A stretch of 64,000 nucleotides of DNA from positions 9,111,501 to 9,175,500 of the forward strand of contig JAFFSR010000136.1 of the NCBI GenBank assembly GCA_017163975.1. The letters are read 5' to 3'. Made by a program: the position numbers and the translations under genes. The stretch is from Anastatus disparis (Eukaryota; Arthropoda; Insecta; Hymenoptera; Eupelmidae). This document shows positions 42,446-54,018 of this stretch, in pieces (positions within the stretch are counted from its first letter, which is position 1; every line of letters starts with the position of its first letter). A model generated the notes under the pieces. The model was not told the DNA's origin. It did no database searches and was given only the letters and a program-made list of their open reading frames with translations.

Positions 42446-45400
42446 TTAATCCTTGAATTTCCATTCTTGACGGCACATTGGACACAGAGGATTTCCCGTT
42501 TGTGAGTGCAACCACTTCATTATACAGTGAATGTGAAAACAATGCGAACACTGGCCCCACACTATAAACAGTAATCAATATGAAAATTATTTAAAAGTTT
42601 TTTTCTTTTATTTTTTTATATTTTATTAAAATTTATTGCCAAAATTTTGAATTATTAATTTAGCTAATTTAATTTAAGTGAATTATTGCTCCAAATAAAG
42701 TAAAATTATGTTTCACCACCCTAACCTCTTTTGGTTAAGTATTGAATTTTCGTATTTATAATTTATTATATAAATAATATCCTATTTTGAGTATCATATT
42801 TCACTTAAAACCAATCGTACAAATATTTTTGCCTTGTAAAACTGGAATATTAATTAACATTGTAAAAAAAATATGTTATGCAAATTGCAATCTAAGAATA
42901 TGCATAAGAATCATGTGCTTATAACCTTGAACAAGAAAACTCGTATTACTCAACAATCGCACATCAAATCTATAAACAATTAAATTTAAAAAATGTATTT
43001 TAATTAAATTTCACTACACAAACAAAAGTAGCTAATTTACTTAAAAAAAAAACTCTTCTATCCACACCTTTTCATTTAAAATCCGCTTCACATCACTCAA
43101 TTTCTACTATTTTATCACGTTAATTAAGAACCCGTCAACTTGCGTTACTTTTCTTTATTTTATTCTTTTAACTTTACTTATAATATATATCAAAGCTTAA
43201 AGTCTTTTAGGTGCGCCTTGGGTAATAAGAAGAAAAAAAAGAACGAGAAGTCTATCCGGCTTTTCGCACGCTGGATAAAACTGACACACGAGGCAAAGTT
43301 GTAATATATAAGTTGAAAAAGCATGAAGGGTGAGGCCAAAACAATCCACGCGCCGATCGATATCGTATACTGTTGTACACCCTTTGCGCGCCCCCGATAT
43401 ATATAAAGTGCATATATATAGCTATACGTTAGAAGAGAAGTCCTACATTGCGCAGATGCGGTACACACAAACTTAAAAGATGTATGTACACATGCATACA
43501 AAGCAAATGTTCGAAACACGCGCGACTAAATTTTTCGTTATTGCATATCGGTCGCCGCTGTTTTTTTTTTCTTTGCTTTTCAATATATATTGCATTGTTT
43601 CTTTTATTTCAATGTTTAAAGTATAGTTTTTTGTATGTACATTGCTTAGGTCAATGATGAATTATTCTTTAGGAAAATTTTCTTTGTGAAATATTGTATT
43701 TTAAACAATAGAAATTTATTTTGACAGTTATTCTTACGTCTAACAGTAGCATTGTTTTACTCCTCTGTTACGAAGAAAAAAAAGCTAATTTTCATTTCAT
43801 CCTTGAATTTGATACCTCGTTATTAATTTTTATTTTTCATGTATTATTTTATCTGTATGATCTAAAACTTGAGTATAATATTACAAAATGAAAATTAACG
43901 TAACTTATTTGAAAACGAAGTTAAAAAAACAACTAAGTTTTTGTGCCTCCAAGCTATAATACAATTAACCCGTTCATGAACATGTGAAAGATATCATTAA
44001 GAACGTTACAGTTAATACAATAATTATAAACCATAAAACTTTTTTTTTTCAATTACGACTTTTAATAACGATAAACGCTGATAAACAAAATTGCAGGAAA
44101 TTTAGAAGCTTGTAAAATTGCGCGTTTAATGTTTATCATGATGCGATGAGCATATAAAAAAATAGTGGTGAAACTTATTAAAAATATAATTTACTGATTT
44201 AAAGATTTTCTTGCAAAGGATGTATAATTTAATAAAAAAATTTTTATAAAATACATGAAAAATTTGGCAATAAATTTGTATCAATTCAATCTTTTAAAAT
44301 TTTAATTTTAATTATTTTTATTTTTTGTTCAAGGTCCATGAATTTAAATTTACATTTAAATTTTGTAAATAAATTTTGTAAATGTAAAAAGCTTGAATTC
44401 GCTGTTTTTTCATACTAATACAAGATTCAATTAACTAATAAACTAATTACTTTCAAAAATCCCGCAGTCCTACATATTAAAAAGCTAGACTGACTCGATC
44501 TGTAACTAAAATGTAATTCGAATGAAACTTATTGTACGGCTCGTAAAATAAATGTGATTTTGTAGAAAAATAAAAACATCGCATCCTTATGTAATATGTT
44601 TGAGGATATTACGAAAGCAATGTATTTACCATGTTTAATTAAGTAAAGATAATAATATTTCGTTATGTTTTTATTATAATAACAGTCGATTTTCACTTTG
44701 ATAACACTCAATTAGTGCATCTTGCTCATTTAAAGAAAAATAATCTAACTAATCATATACATCCGTTAATTAATCATAAGAGTAACTATTCACTCGAGTA
44801 AATATTATTTTCTTACAAAAACAGACGGTAAAAAAAGTAAAACTCTTGCATTATAAAAATTTAAAAATTCACATAAAATTGGATTTTAGTCTTAAAAAAT
44901 TTATTCATGGATAAAAATTTAGAGTTATTTTAAAAAAAAATAAAGTATGCATAATAAAAAAAAGTATCGTCAAAGTGTCGGTAATAGCGAAAGTATTAAA
45001 GTACACGAAGAATATCGTATTAAAAGATAAAGAAAAAAAGGTGATCAAGGTAGTAAAAACATACATACCTAAAGGGCATTCATCGCCGGGTATTTTGCAA
45101 TCAGGACAGCTAGCATCGAATGGCATACGACAAATACCACAGTTATCATCGTTTGCTATCCAACGCCAGGTGGCGACGCCTCTCCAGCCTATCGAAAGAA
45201 ATATGTTTAAATATACAGATTCTTACTTTACCAGCTAAACTTTAATGTTTTAAAACCAAATGAAAAATATTTATTCGTTCATTTGAAGATCATAAACGTG
45301 GGAAAATGATAACTAACTTTGCATTTAAATATGGGAAAAATTATGCTACGTTATTTCAATTTATATTGTATTAGATTATTTTATTATTACTTTAACTTTT

Positions 45401-45946
45401 GTTAATACAATGTTTGATAATACTTCAATATTATTGAAGCATTTTGGTGTTGTATACATTCTAATTGTAGAATACAATTGAAATTTGCTGTTTCTGATTA
45501 TGAAATACATTAAAATTTGCTGTTACTGTTTAAATAAACTATATAATTTATAAAGTATTCATAATATAAATTTTTTACAAATAAAAAATATAATAAATAT
45601 AAAATGTAATAGACGTTTTTTTTAATTATTTGGTAATTACTTAAATTTGTAATTAAATTTTTGCATAATAATCTGAGAATTTAACTATCAAAATATAATC
45701 CATCAGATAATAACAGTTCAAGTTCAAAGCATGGAACACAGTTTGATAACATAACCAATAAAATTTTTGTCAATTTTTTAAAAATTATAAATCATAACGT
45801 AGTTAAGTACACATTAAAATTTACTCAACTATAATGAATAAAATATATTAAATCTATTTGAATAAATATCGCTTAATATTTAAAAAAAACAACAACAAAA
45901 TGTTTACGTAAACATAAACAAACTTACTATTAATCTTAACTTTCAT
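42446..45946 (-). CDS. APC11: APC11, RING-H2 subunit of the anaphase-promoting complex
   Basis: CDS is complement(join(42446..42561,45069..45188,45928..45946)), exactly 84 residues, the same length as human APC11. In the known family APC11 recruits the E2 enzyme and, with cullin-like APC2, forms the catalytic core of the APC/C ubiquitin ligase that drives anaphase and mitotic exit. It opens MKVKINSWRGVATWRWIAND. The zinc ligands are all present: C23, C26, C34, C37, C44, C51, H53, H56, H58, C59, C73 and C76. The E2-side tryptophan W63 is kept and the protein ends CPMCRQEWKFKD. Splice sites are canonical: ATTAATA|GTAAGT to GATAG|GCTGG (phase 1) and CCTTTAG|GTATGT to TATAG|TGTGG (phase 1). The first exon contributes only 19 coding bases, so single-exon gene finding would miss the true start. 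Introns are 739 and 2507 bases. Confidence 0.97.
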
Positions 45947-46099
45947 GTCTTCGTCCAATTTTTTTAAACACCAAACTTATAACTTTTTAACGTTTTCGAA
46001 ATGAATAAATTTAGTTTTCATCAGTAGAATTCAATTAATAAACTGATAAATACTCAACGTCTTGTTTTTGTTGAACTTTGTCATTGTAACATTTTTTTT

Positions 46100-46190
46100 A
46101 AGGTTAGCGCTGGTGAGAAGAGTTGAGAATGTGCGCGCATCAGCGCGCGTCTCAACGCTACTCGGTTCAAATATCGGAGTTATCGGAGTA
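46100..46190 (-). promoter_or_regulatory. Candidate APC11 promoter with GC palindrome and tandem 9-mers
   Basis: A short GC-rich island about 150-240 bp upstream of the APC11 ATG. It contains an interrupted inverted repeat, GTTGAGA-ATG-TGCGCGC-ATCA-GCGCGCG-TCTCAAC (46122-46156), and a tandem duplicate of TATCGGAGT (about 46171-46188). Position and composition suggest the APC11 promoter or 5' UTR; the transcription start is not visible. Confidence 0.4.
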
Positions 46191-47019
46191 AATTCATATT
46201 TTCTTTCTTTAGAATTCAGTTTCTCAACTTTTACATTTTACTATTTTATTTTACTGTATAAATTTAATAATAACAGAACATGTCTGAATTCAAAATTTGA
46301 TTAAATAAAAGTATAATAAAGAAGCTTTAGAACAGTCTCATTTTAAATTGAATTTAGGCGTATTACAATATACCTACTACGCTTTTTAAAAACGTAAGTT
46401 TCACATAGTACAACATAAATTGCACGTTTTTATTATTCAATATCATTTTATAACGTATTAAAGTCAATTAATAATAGTCAATTTTATAAGAGTTAATTTT
46501 ACAATTGTGCCATGAAACTACATAATACAATACAAAGTAAACCAGAACAAGTAGTTAAAATTTTTTTTCCTTATTTGGTTTACATAAGATCAGGAAAAAT
46601 TTGTTTTGATTAGTTAATAATATGTTTTAAGTTCTATTCATTATGCGATGAATCATCGCGCTTAATGCGTAAGCAATTAGTTAATAAAAAGATTCATCAT
46701 TCATTATTTCTATCCATATATTTGTTATTCAATGATAAACACTTTGAATTACTATATTACGCATTTTGAAAATTCTTGATTATTATATATAATAAAATTA
46801 CTCAAAAAGTAGTTGTTAAACTAGACTCCTTAGTTTTTTTATTTAAATGTTTAATCTAATTATTAATATTAAACAAAAATTAAACTAAATTAATTTAAAA
46901 ACTTAAATATAGAAAATGTTAAAAGTAATCACCCTCGGTGAATAAAAGATATAAAAAAACAGATGCCCTACATTTATTCAACTACGCATTAGCTAAAATA
47001 AATTCGTGGATTTTTCCAG

Positions 47020-47900
47020 TCGAATACGCATGATCATCCGTTGTATTGTACCGGCAATTCCAGCAAAAACATATATAAGGTTGTGCGTATTACCCTGGGA
47101 ATAACCCTCCATTCACACAGCTAACATACACATATATAGTTTAAATAAAAGGGGGTTTTTCCCAGAAGCTCTCTCTTCATAAGAGGGGTAGTTGATATAA
47201 TTCTCCCACCTTTCTCTTGAAACAAAGACAATCGCATTCATATAACAGCAGCAATGCCCTGTATAAACGGTTGGTTATAATACCATTTCCTCTCTCTGAT
47301 CTGTCTCTCTCTTTCTCTCCTCTCCTGCGCAGTCAGAGAGAGTATAACATAAATCAATAATCCACTCTTGCAAATGCAAACAAAATATACAAAAAAAAGA
47401 ATAATGTAAGAGATAGAGAAGAGACTAACAGCGCCTCTATTATATGTATTTTATATATATGCAGAAAAATGATCTAAAAAAATAGGAGAGTAAGTAAAGA
47501 GAGAAGGAGACAATTGCGCGCATGGATTTCTAGAAGTGTCGACGCAGAAAGAGACGCCATCCTTTTTGTTATATATGCATTGCGCTTATATGTGCTCCAT
47601 AGCACACTGGTATTATCTATATATGTCTCGTTTAAAAAAAAAGGGATGAGAAAAGGACAAACTTATATATACCCATATACACGTGAGCATTATAAAGTTT
47701 TGCGTTGGTTGCGGCTGCTGCTGTTGCTGCTTGGTATGAGGCGCAACACATATATGTATATACTCGCAACGATGAGAGAAGAGAAGAGTATACCTTGGCT
47801 CTCTCGCGAAAAATCTGCGCGTCGCTCGGTGAAAAACGAACCTTGTGCGAGATCGAGAATGAGAATAAGACCCTTTTACACTGATACAATAACGTTTTAT
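47020..47900. promoter_or_regulatory. GC-richer island 1 upstream of menin
   Basis: Mixed low-complexity sequence with CT/GA runs, TATATA stretches, ACGTGAGC and a GCTGCTGCTGTTGCTGC run. Open frames occur on both strands (47514-47906 plus, 47613-47939 minus), but their products are repeat-driven and match nothing I recognise. A promoter or lncRNA exon is possible. Confidence 0.25.
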
Positions 47901-48829
47901 ATTTAACGACTTTTTAATTCTAATTAAAGTCTTATTCATTCTTTATTAACTTTTAATTACAGGATTATGAATGACATAATAATTAGCTCTTTAGTTAGCT
48001 AACTTTTAAGAAATACATTTTGTAATTTTGATAGATTAAAGCTTGAACTTTTAATTTACAATTCCGTTTTCCTAAATTTTATATTAGATGAATTAAACTA
48101 TGAATAATACTTCATAAATTTGATGTAAGGTGTTTCATAATTGGTTGAAATTTCACTTTTCTGCTCCGAAATTGATTTTGGAGTTTTCGGAGTTAATGAA
48201 TTAAAAGTCGAATAAAACGCAGCTTCAAAAGCGTAAAATTTAAAAACATTAAATTAAAATATTACTTTTCATTACAATTCATATATAATAATATTATAAT
48301 CATTTAATATGTTATCACTGTATGTAATTATAAAGCCGGCAATTTGGAAAAACCGTTTAAAATAACATTAAGACAAAAATCGATGCTTAAATGAAAAACA
48401 ATGTAATTAATTCACTAAAAGAATTTAGTGTTATGAAGATAAAGTTGTTTTTCGTTAAAACCTTTTTCAAGACGTTTTAGATAATGACGTAATACTGCGC
48501 AACTTCTAATCTTTTACGCAGTTCTATTAAAGGTGTTTCATAATTAATGGAAAACAGATTTTGGCAATCCACCGTAAATATTTACGTTGCTTTTCCAAAA
48601 AAAGAATTTATTTGAATAAATGATTCTGGAATATTTAAAAATGCATTTAAAACATTGTAAAAGAAAGTTAATAAAAAGAATCTTTTTTTATTAAATGAAC
48701 TTTTAGTTTTTATTAGTTTAAAATAATTTTAGCAATTTTTGTAAATTTTTCTTTATATGTACACATATGTATATATCTTATTTTCGGCAATCTAATGTAA
48801 ATTATTTCCATTATAATCTAACAAAGAAA

Positions 48830-49877
48830 CAATTTCCGGGCTCAGGACTAAAACGCTAATAAGTCAACCCCTCGTGCGTCTAAAAAGGAGAGAAAAAAAG
48901 GAAGAAAAAAAATATGATAAAAAAGGGAAAAAAACAACAGTAGCGTGCAAGGGGCGTTTGTGCACGCGCGCATTTCTTCTTTATCCAAGAGTAACCACTG
49001 TATAGGCATACATTCTCATAAAACCGATACCAACACAAATTAAACAAAGTACCTTCCTCTCTTTCTTATATATTCGTTATATACAAGTACATAACGTCCG
49101 TTGAACGTCCACGCGCGCTTGCTCTGAACTCTGCGCTGGCTGCTGCTCCTGCTGCTGCTGTTTTGGCCAGCTGCGTCGTAGTAACATGTATACACATAAG
49201 AGTGAGAAAGAGCAAGATAGAGACACGTGTATGGTAAAAAGTGGCAACGACAACGTTTCGAATATATAAGGTAGTAGTAGTAAGTGGTAGTATTAGTGCG
49301 TGCGACCAGAAACTCTCTGTATGTATACATGAACAAACGTAAAAGATAAAGACAGAGACACAACGAGGTAGGCGCGTATAGTATATAAGTAAAAGAAGAG
49401 GAAAAAAAAGGAAAGCGGGATCGCACGGTAGTGGCGCGCCAACAGCCGCCGAGACAAGTCAAAAAGGAGAACGAAGATATATATTATATATATATAGATA
49501 TATGGAAACACATATATATATATACACATATATGTAAGGAGTTGAAAAAAAAAAAAACAACAACGAAAGCCGAGTGCGTGCGTACGCACAACAAGTCTCT
49601 ATCGCGACAAATACGAAAAGAGAGTAAAAAAAATAAAAATAAATTGTAAGGGAAAAAACAGAAATTGTTAATAGAAAAAACGTGCGAATGTTACCATCGC
49701 ACGAGAACGACGAAGGTGATGAGGATGAATCGAGAGAGCAGCAGATGCTGGGCTACTGCTGAATTAATTAACGAAAAATAACATCTAAAAAAGATTGTGT
49801 GTGTAAGTTCTGGATAAATTAAAGAGGCCGGTATAAAAGATCGACAAGAAACAAGTAGTAAAAGGTGGAAAAGAAGA

Positions 49878-49908
<31 letters not shown>

Positions 49909-50260
49909 AAGTGTGCGCGGCCTTCGGGCAGCTGCCTCGCGCGCGCGAAAATAAGAAAAAGAGGAGTTATAAGAAAACGGAGCGTTGGGCTCTTTTATAT
50001 AAAGTAAAAGAGAGTGCGAGGCCAAGGTAACCTTTTCCGTCTTGTGCCTATAACCGTGTATACATATATCAGTGCTTTTATATATATTTTTTAATGCTCC
50101 GAAAAATATCATTCGGCACAGTGCTTAATGTTGGTTTATATAGAGTTTTGCGCGCGCAAAGAGAGACAGCGAAAACTGGCCAGGCCTTGGCGCTCAGTTT
50201 TGCCGCTTTTCGAAAACTCCAGAATTATAAAGGGCCCCGCGGCTTGTTGCCCTTGTAACG
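48830..50260 (+). promoter_or_regulatory. GC-richer island 2, candidate menin promoter and first exon
   Basis: The most GC-rich stretch of the window, with CGCGCGCG, GGCGCGCC and GGGCCCCGCGG motifs and a CAG/CTG-type run near 49.14 kb. A GTGTGTAAGTTC donor-like site near 49803 could splice to the menin acceptor at 50979-50980. A 24-codon ORF at 49688-49762 (acidic, starting MLPSHENDEGDEDE) ends before that donor. Assignment to menin is inference from position and strand. Confidence 0.3.
49887..49906 (+). repeat. (GA)10 microsatellite
   Basis: Ten GA units in the GC-richer island upstream of menin. Confidence 0.9.
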
Positions 50261-50993
50261 CGTTAACTTTTACAATATTCAATATTTTTAGGTATTATTT
50301 TCATTTTATTACATTGAATCAAAAGATATATTTACTAAAAGATGTCATTTTTTATATAATAACGTATATTTCATAGGCCTAGTTCACAATTTTATGTTAT
50401 AAACTACGTAAAATTTGACTTGATCTCCTCTTTTTCTACTGCTTTATTGAGTTTATTTAAATTTTTAAATAAAACATTCGAAATGTGTGAAGTGTAAAAA
50501 AGTGTTATTATAACAAGAATAAATTAATTCAAGTGCCCTTTCAAATTCTTTACTTTCACTTTATGATCATTTCTATCTTGTGTTTAACCTTAAACATTTC
50601 AATGAAAATATATTTTTTAAATTCATTTTAACATTTTACTCGGGCTTATTAAAAGCTTTACAAATTTTAATAAAAATTTTTCAATTATTTTAATTTTTAA
50701 ATTTATTATTTAAATAAAATAATAATCTTGAATAAATAGTAATATACATTCATTTTTTATATTTCAATATCTTGATACATTTGTTGCAATAGAATTTGCA
50801 TGTATGTTAAATGATAGAGGTTAAATTTACTATGTATACGTAATTTTTAAGGATGAATGTTATTTTCAAGTTATAAAACGTAAAAATTCATAGAATATAG
50901 AAATTTAATAGAATTTTAAATAATGATTAATATACTTGGTATAAATTAGTGTTTTCAATAATAATTTTTTTAATTTTTAGAATATTATAACGG

Positions 50994-51050
50994 ATGCCAA
51001 TTCACCTCTTCTGGTTATATTTAGTCCACCATTATGGTTGGTTTTCTTGA
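50994..51050 (+). promoter_or_regulatory. Upstream ORF overlapping the menin start
   Basis: An 18-residue ORF ([21 protein letters not shown] at 51048-51050) begins 40 bases before the menin ATG in another frame, in the same exon, and ends 17 bases after the menin A. Ribosomes that start here cannot reinitiate at the menin ATG without moving backwards, so it may repress menin translation. That effect is inference. Confidence 0.5.
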
Positions 51051-53463
51051 AGAGGATAAGGGGCTTTTTCCTCTTCACAACATTTCTTCCGTTGTGCAAA
51101 TTTTCCAGAATCAACTGGAAAATAGTGCAGAGCCAGACTTGGCTTTACTTTCAATTCTTGTCGGAGCTATAGAGAATTCTCTGACATGCAATCGAAACTT
51201 CTTACCAGAAGAAGTAGCTACTTACGATGAGTCTAAACTCCCACCTGTGGAGTTTCAAATGGCTGAGTCTATGTATACAAAGTTTCATTCAATAATCAAA
51301 GGTGCAGTAGATCTGTCAGTGTATAATACCAAATATGCAACAAGAGAATTGGTTAAAAGAGTGTCAGATGTCATATGGAATTCTTTAACAAGAAGTTATT
51401 ACAAGGATCGTGCTCATCTACAAAGTTTATATAGTTATTTGACATCTAATAAGCTAGATTGTTTTGGAGTAGCTTTTGCTGTTGTTGCTGGGTGTCAAGT
51501 TTTGGGCTTCAATGATGTACATCTTGCAATGTCAGAAGATCATGCTTGGGTTGTTTTTGGAGAAAATGGTGAAGAAACCGCAGAAGTTACATGGCATGGT
51601 AAGCTCCTTACTAAATTGCATACAAATTTTTTTATTCAAGTTATATTCTTTTTAAAGTTTAGATTTATTTAATAGAAATTATTTTTTAATCATGATATTT
51701 TACTTAGGGAAGGGTAACGAAGATAAACGAGGCCAACCCGTTGATTCTGGTATAGCATCGAGATCATGGTTATATTTGAATGGAAATGCAGTTGTATGTG
51801 ATCGTGCAATGGAAGTGGCTACAATAGTTTCTGCTATAAATCCTAGTTTTACTGCAACTGCAGATGCTGTGGAAGTTGCATTATTACAACAGGAATTATT
51901 ATGGTTATTATATGACTTAGGTCATTTAATGAAATATCCAATGGGCCTTGGTAATCTTGGAGAATTGGAAGAAGTTGCACCTACTCCAGGAAGGCCACCA
52001 GCAATTAATCTTTTCCAAGTAAGGAATATAGTTTTTCAAAATAACTATAAGTATTAAATCAATTTTCGTTTTTAATTTATTTCATCTAATAGGAAGCTGT
52101 TCAATCAGCAAGAAAGTATTATGACAATGCTCATGTTTATCCTTACACTTATCAAGGAGGATATCTTTATCGACATGGTTTACATGCAAATGCTTTAGCT
52201 TCATGGGCTGATGCTGCTGACGCTTTGAGAAAGTAAATATCATTTTTAAAAATGACAGTTATTCTTTTATAAAAACTTACAAAAATTATATAAAAAATAT
52301 TTACTCTATCTCATTATTAAAATTTAATAGGTATGATTATTCTCGAGATGATGGAGAAATATATAAAGAATTACTTGAAATTGCTAATGAACTCATACCA
52401 CATACAGTGAGAGCAGATGACCATTTACTACGACAACCACGCTGCTTTGCTTATTTACTGAGGTTTTATGATGGTATTTGCCAATGGGAAGAAGGTGCCA
52501 ATACACCAGTTTTGCATATAGGATGGGCAAGGCCACTTGTTAATACTATTTCAAAATTTGATGCAAGTATTCGTGCTCAAGTTGTAATCGATTGTTATGA
52601 AGAAGAAACCAAAGTCTTGGAAGGAAGTTCTGATGAATCTCTGAATAACAATAATAACAACAACTATTATAAAACAAAGGTTTCTCTTTTTATATTTTAT
52701 TACTGGAAATTTCATAAATTTTATAAATATTTATTTTTTTATCTTTGAAGTAAATAGTTTCTTTTGTAAATAGGAAATGCGATTAAAGGAAAGTTTTTAT
52801 TCATTAAAATATTAAATCTGTAATATTTTAATAAGTTATTGATACGAAAATGAAAAGATTAAAATAATAGTTTATATATATAGTTTTACTATAATTCAAG
52901 CACTGAATGTCAAAAAAAGTAAAATTTTATAAAAACTATTCCCAAAACTAATTTAATTTTTCACTTTATAGGAGAGATGCAATTCAACGCGGGATCTCAT
53001 AAAAAGCCTTGAATCAAAAGTACCTGAGAATCCAGAGCCAATGCATCCGAGTATTCAAGCGCTTGCAGCAGCTTGTGGTGAAAAAATTTTAAATAGGGAT
53101 TATTTACTTCAAGGTGATGGAGAACCATTTGTCGCTCCAGCAGATACTATGCTTGATCTACCAATGTCATCATCTTCAATTTGTGGTATCTCTACGCCAT
53201 CCACTTCACAAGATAGTCTCGACGACGGCTTGAGCGAAGTAGATCTTGAGCTTGATTCAGATGAAAGTGAAAATCCAAGAATCACGCTTTACAGCCAAAA
53301 GATGAAAGGTCTAAAAGATTTACTATTAGCAGAGAAACTTAACACACATGCAGTTTCTCTACAATTAACAGCACAGAGTCAAGTACAGATTGGTAAAAAG
53401 ACGAGAGGGAATGAGGAGACTGTTGGGGTTGGACATAGGCCCAAAAGATCAAGAAGAGAATAG
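51034..53463 (+). CDS. Mnn1: Menin (MEN1 homologue)
   Basis: CDS is join(51034..51598,51708..52018,52093..52232,52331..52679,52972..53463), 618 residues, close to human menin (610-615). In the known family menin is a nuclear scaffold that binds MLL/Trithorax-type H3K4 methyltransferase complexes and JunD-type factors. Family hallmarks seen: LFPL near residue 11, [47 protein letters not shown] (167-176), [38 protein letters not shown] and [18 protein letters not shown]. Near the end are [12 protein letters not shown] and [10 protein letters not shown] (586-594), then a basic nuclear-signal-like PKRSRRE. The start is set by an in-frame TAG at 51022-51024. Introns are short (74-292 bases); phases 1, 0, 2 and 0 all join in frame. 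The fourth donor, AAG|GTTTCT, is weak. An Asn run precedes it (residues about 443-449). An upstream acceptor (TTTTTAG|AATATT, exon from 50981) implies an untranslated first exon. Confidence 0.97.
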
Positions 53464-53667
53464 GTTTCAATGAAGGTTGGAATTGTGACTGATTTTCTTT
53501 TTACTAATTGGAAAGCCATGCTTTTTGTTGGCATGGTATAAAAGTTGCCATGAAAAAAGATTGAAGGGCTTGTTTTTAAAGTGAAATATATTATTTCATT
53601 AATGTTAAAAGTCTTTTGTAAAAAATAATATTTTATTTTTTAGAATGTAAATTTTACTAAACTTTCA

Positions 53668-53673
53668 ATTAAA
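53668..53673 (+). terminator. Candidate menin poly(A) signal (proximal)
   Basis: ATTAAA about 205 nt after the menin stop codon. Plausible by distance only; a canonical AATAAA lies further on at 54013. Confidence 0.35.
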
Positions 53674-54012
53674 GTAACTCTTTACTTTGTTACTTTGTAA
53701 AATTTTCTTTTATTTTATAGAAGATTGTAAAATAATGTGATATAAAACAATTTTTTTTTACTTTTTTACTGTTTTTTTTTGTTTATTGTAAATTCAATAA
53801 TCAAAAGACAAATCCATTACATTTTAAAAACTTGTACCTAAAATCTGCTATTGATCTTCCTTATTATGGATTTCATTAGCATGGCGAAATTAAAATAAGG
53901 CTATATCAAAAAATGCAGAATTAATGCATTTATTATCGTTTGGTATAGAATGTATAATATCCAAACGAAACGGAATAACCGTGGGGCAACAAAAATTCGT
54001 AGAAGAGTACAA

Positions 54013-54018
54013 AATAAA
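54013..54018 (+). terminator. Candidate menin poly(A) signal (distal)
   Basis: Canonical AATAAA about 550 nt after the menin stop codon. An alternative to the proximal ATTAAA. Confidence 0.3.

Larger units (their letters stand above)
45947..50980. other. Divergent intergenic region between APC11 and menin
   Basis: About 5 kb between the APC11 start and the first recognised menin exon. No coding gene recognised. It should hold both promoters and at least one menin 5' UTR exon, because a splice acceptor precedes the menin start exon. GC-richer islands at about 47.0-47.9 and 48.8-50.3 kb are described separately; the rest is A+T-rich. Confidence 0.6.

Noticed and set aside
47514..47939. 130- and 108-residue open frames on opposite strands
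   Set aside because: They overlap each other, are built from low-complexity and microsatellite sequence in a GC-richer island, and match no protein family I know.
49040..49462. 140-residue minus-strand open frame
   Set aside because: Composition is driven by repeats and CT-rich sequence; no domain, and no splice or start context worth trusting.
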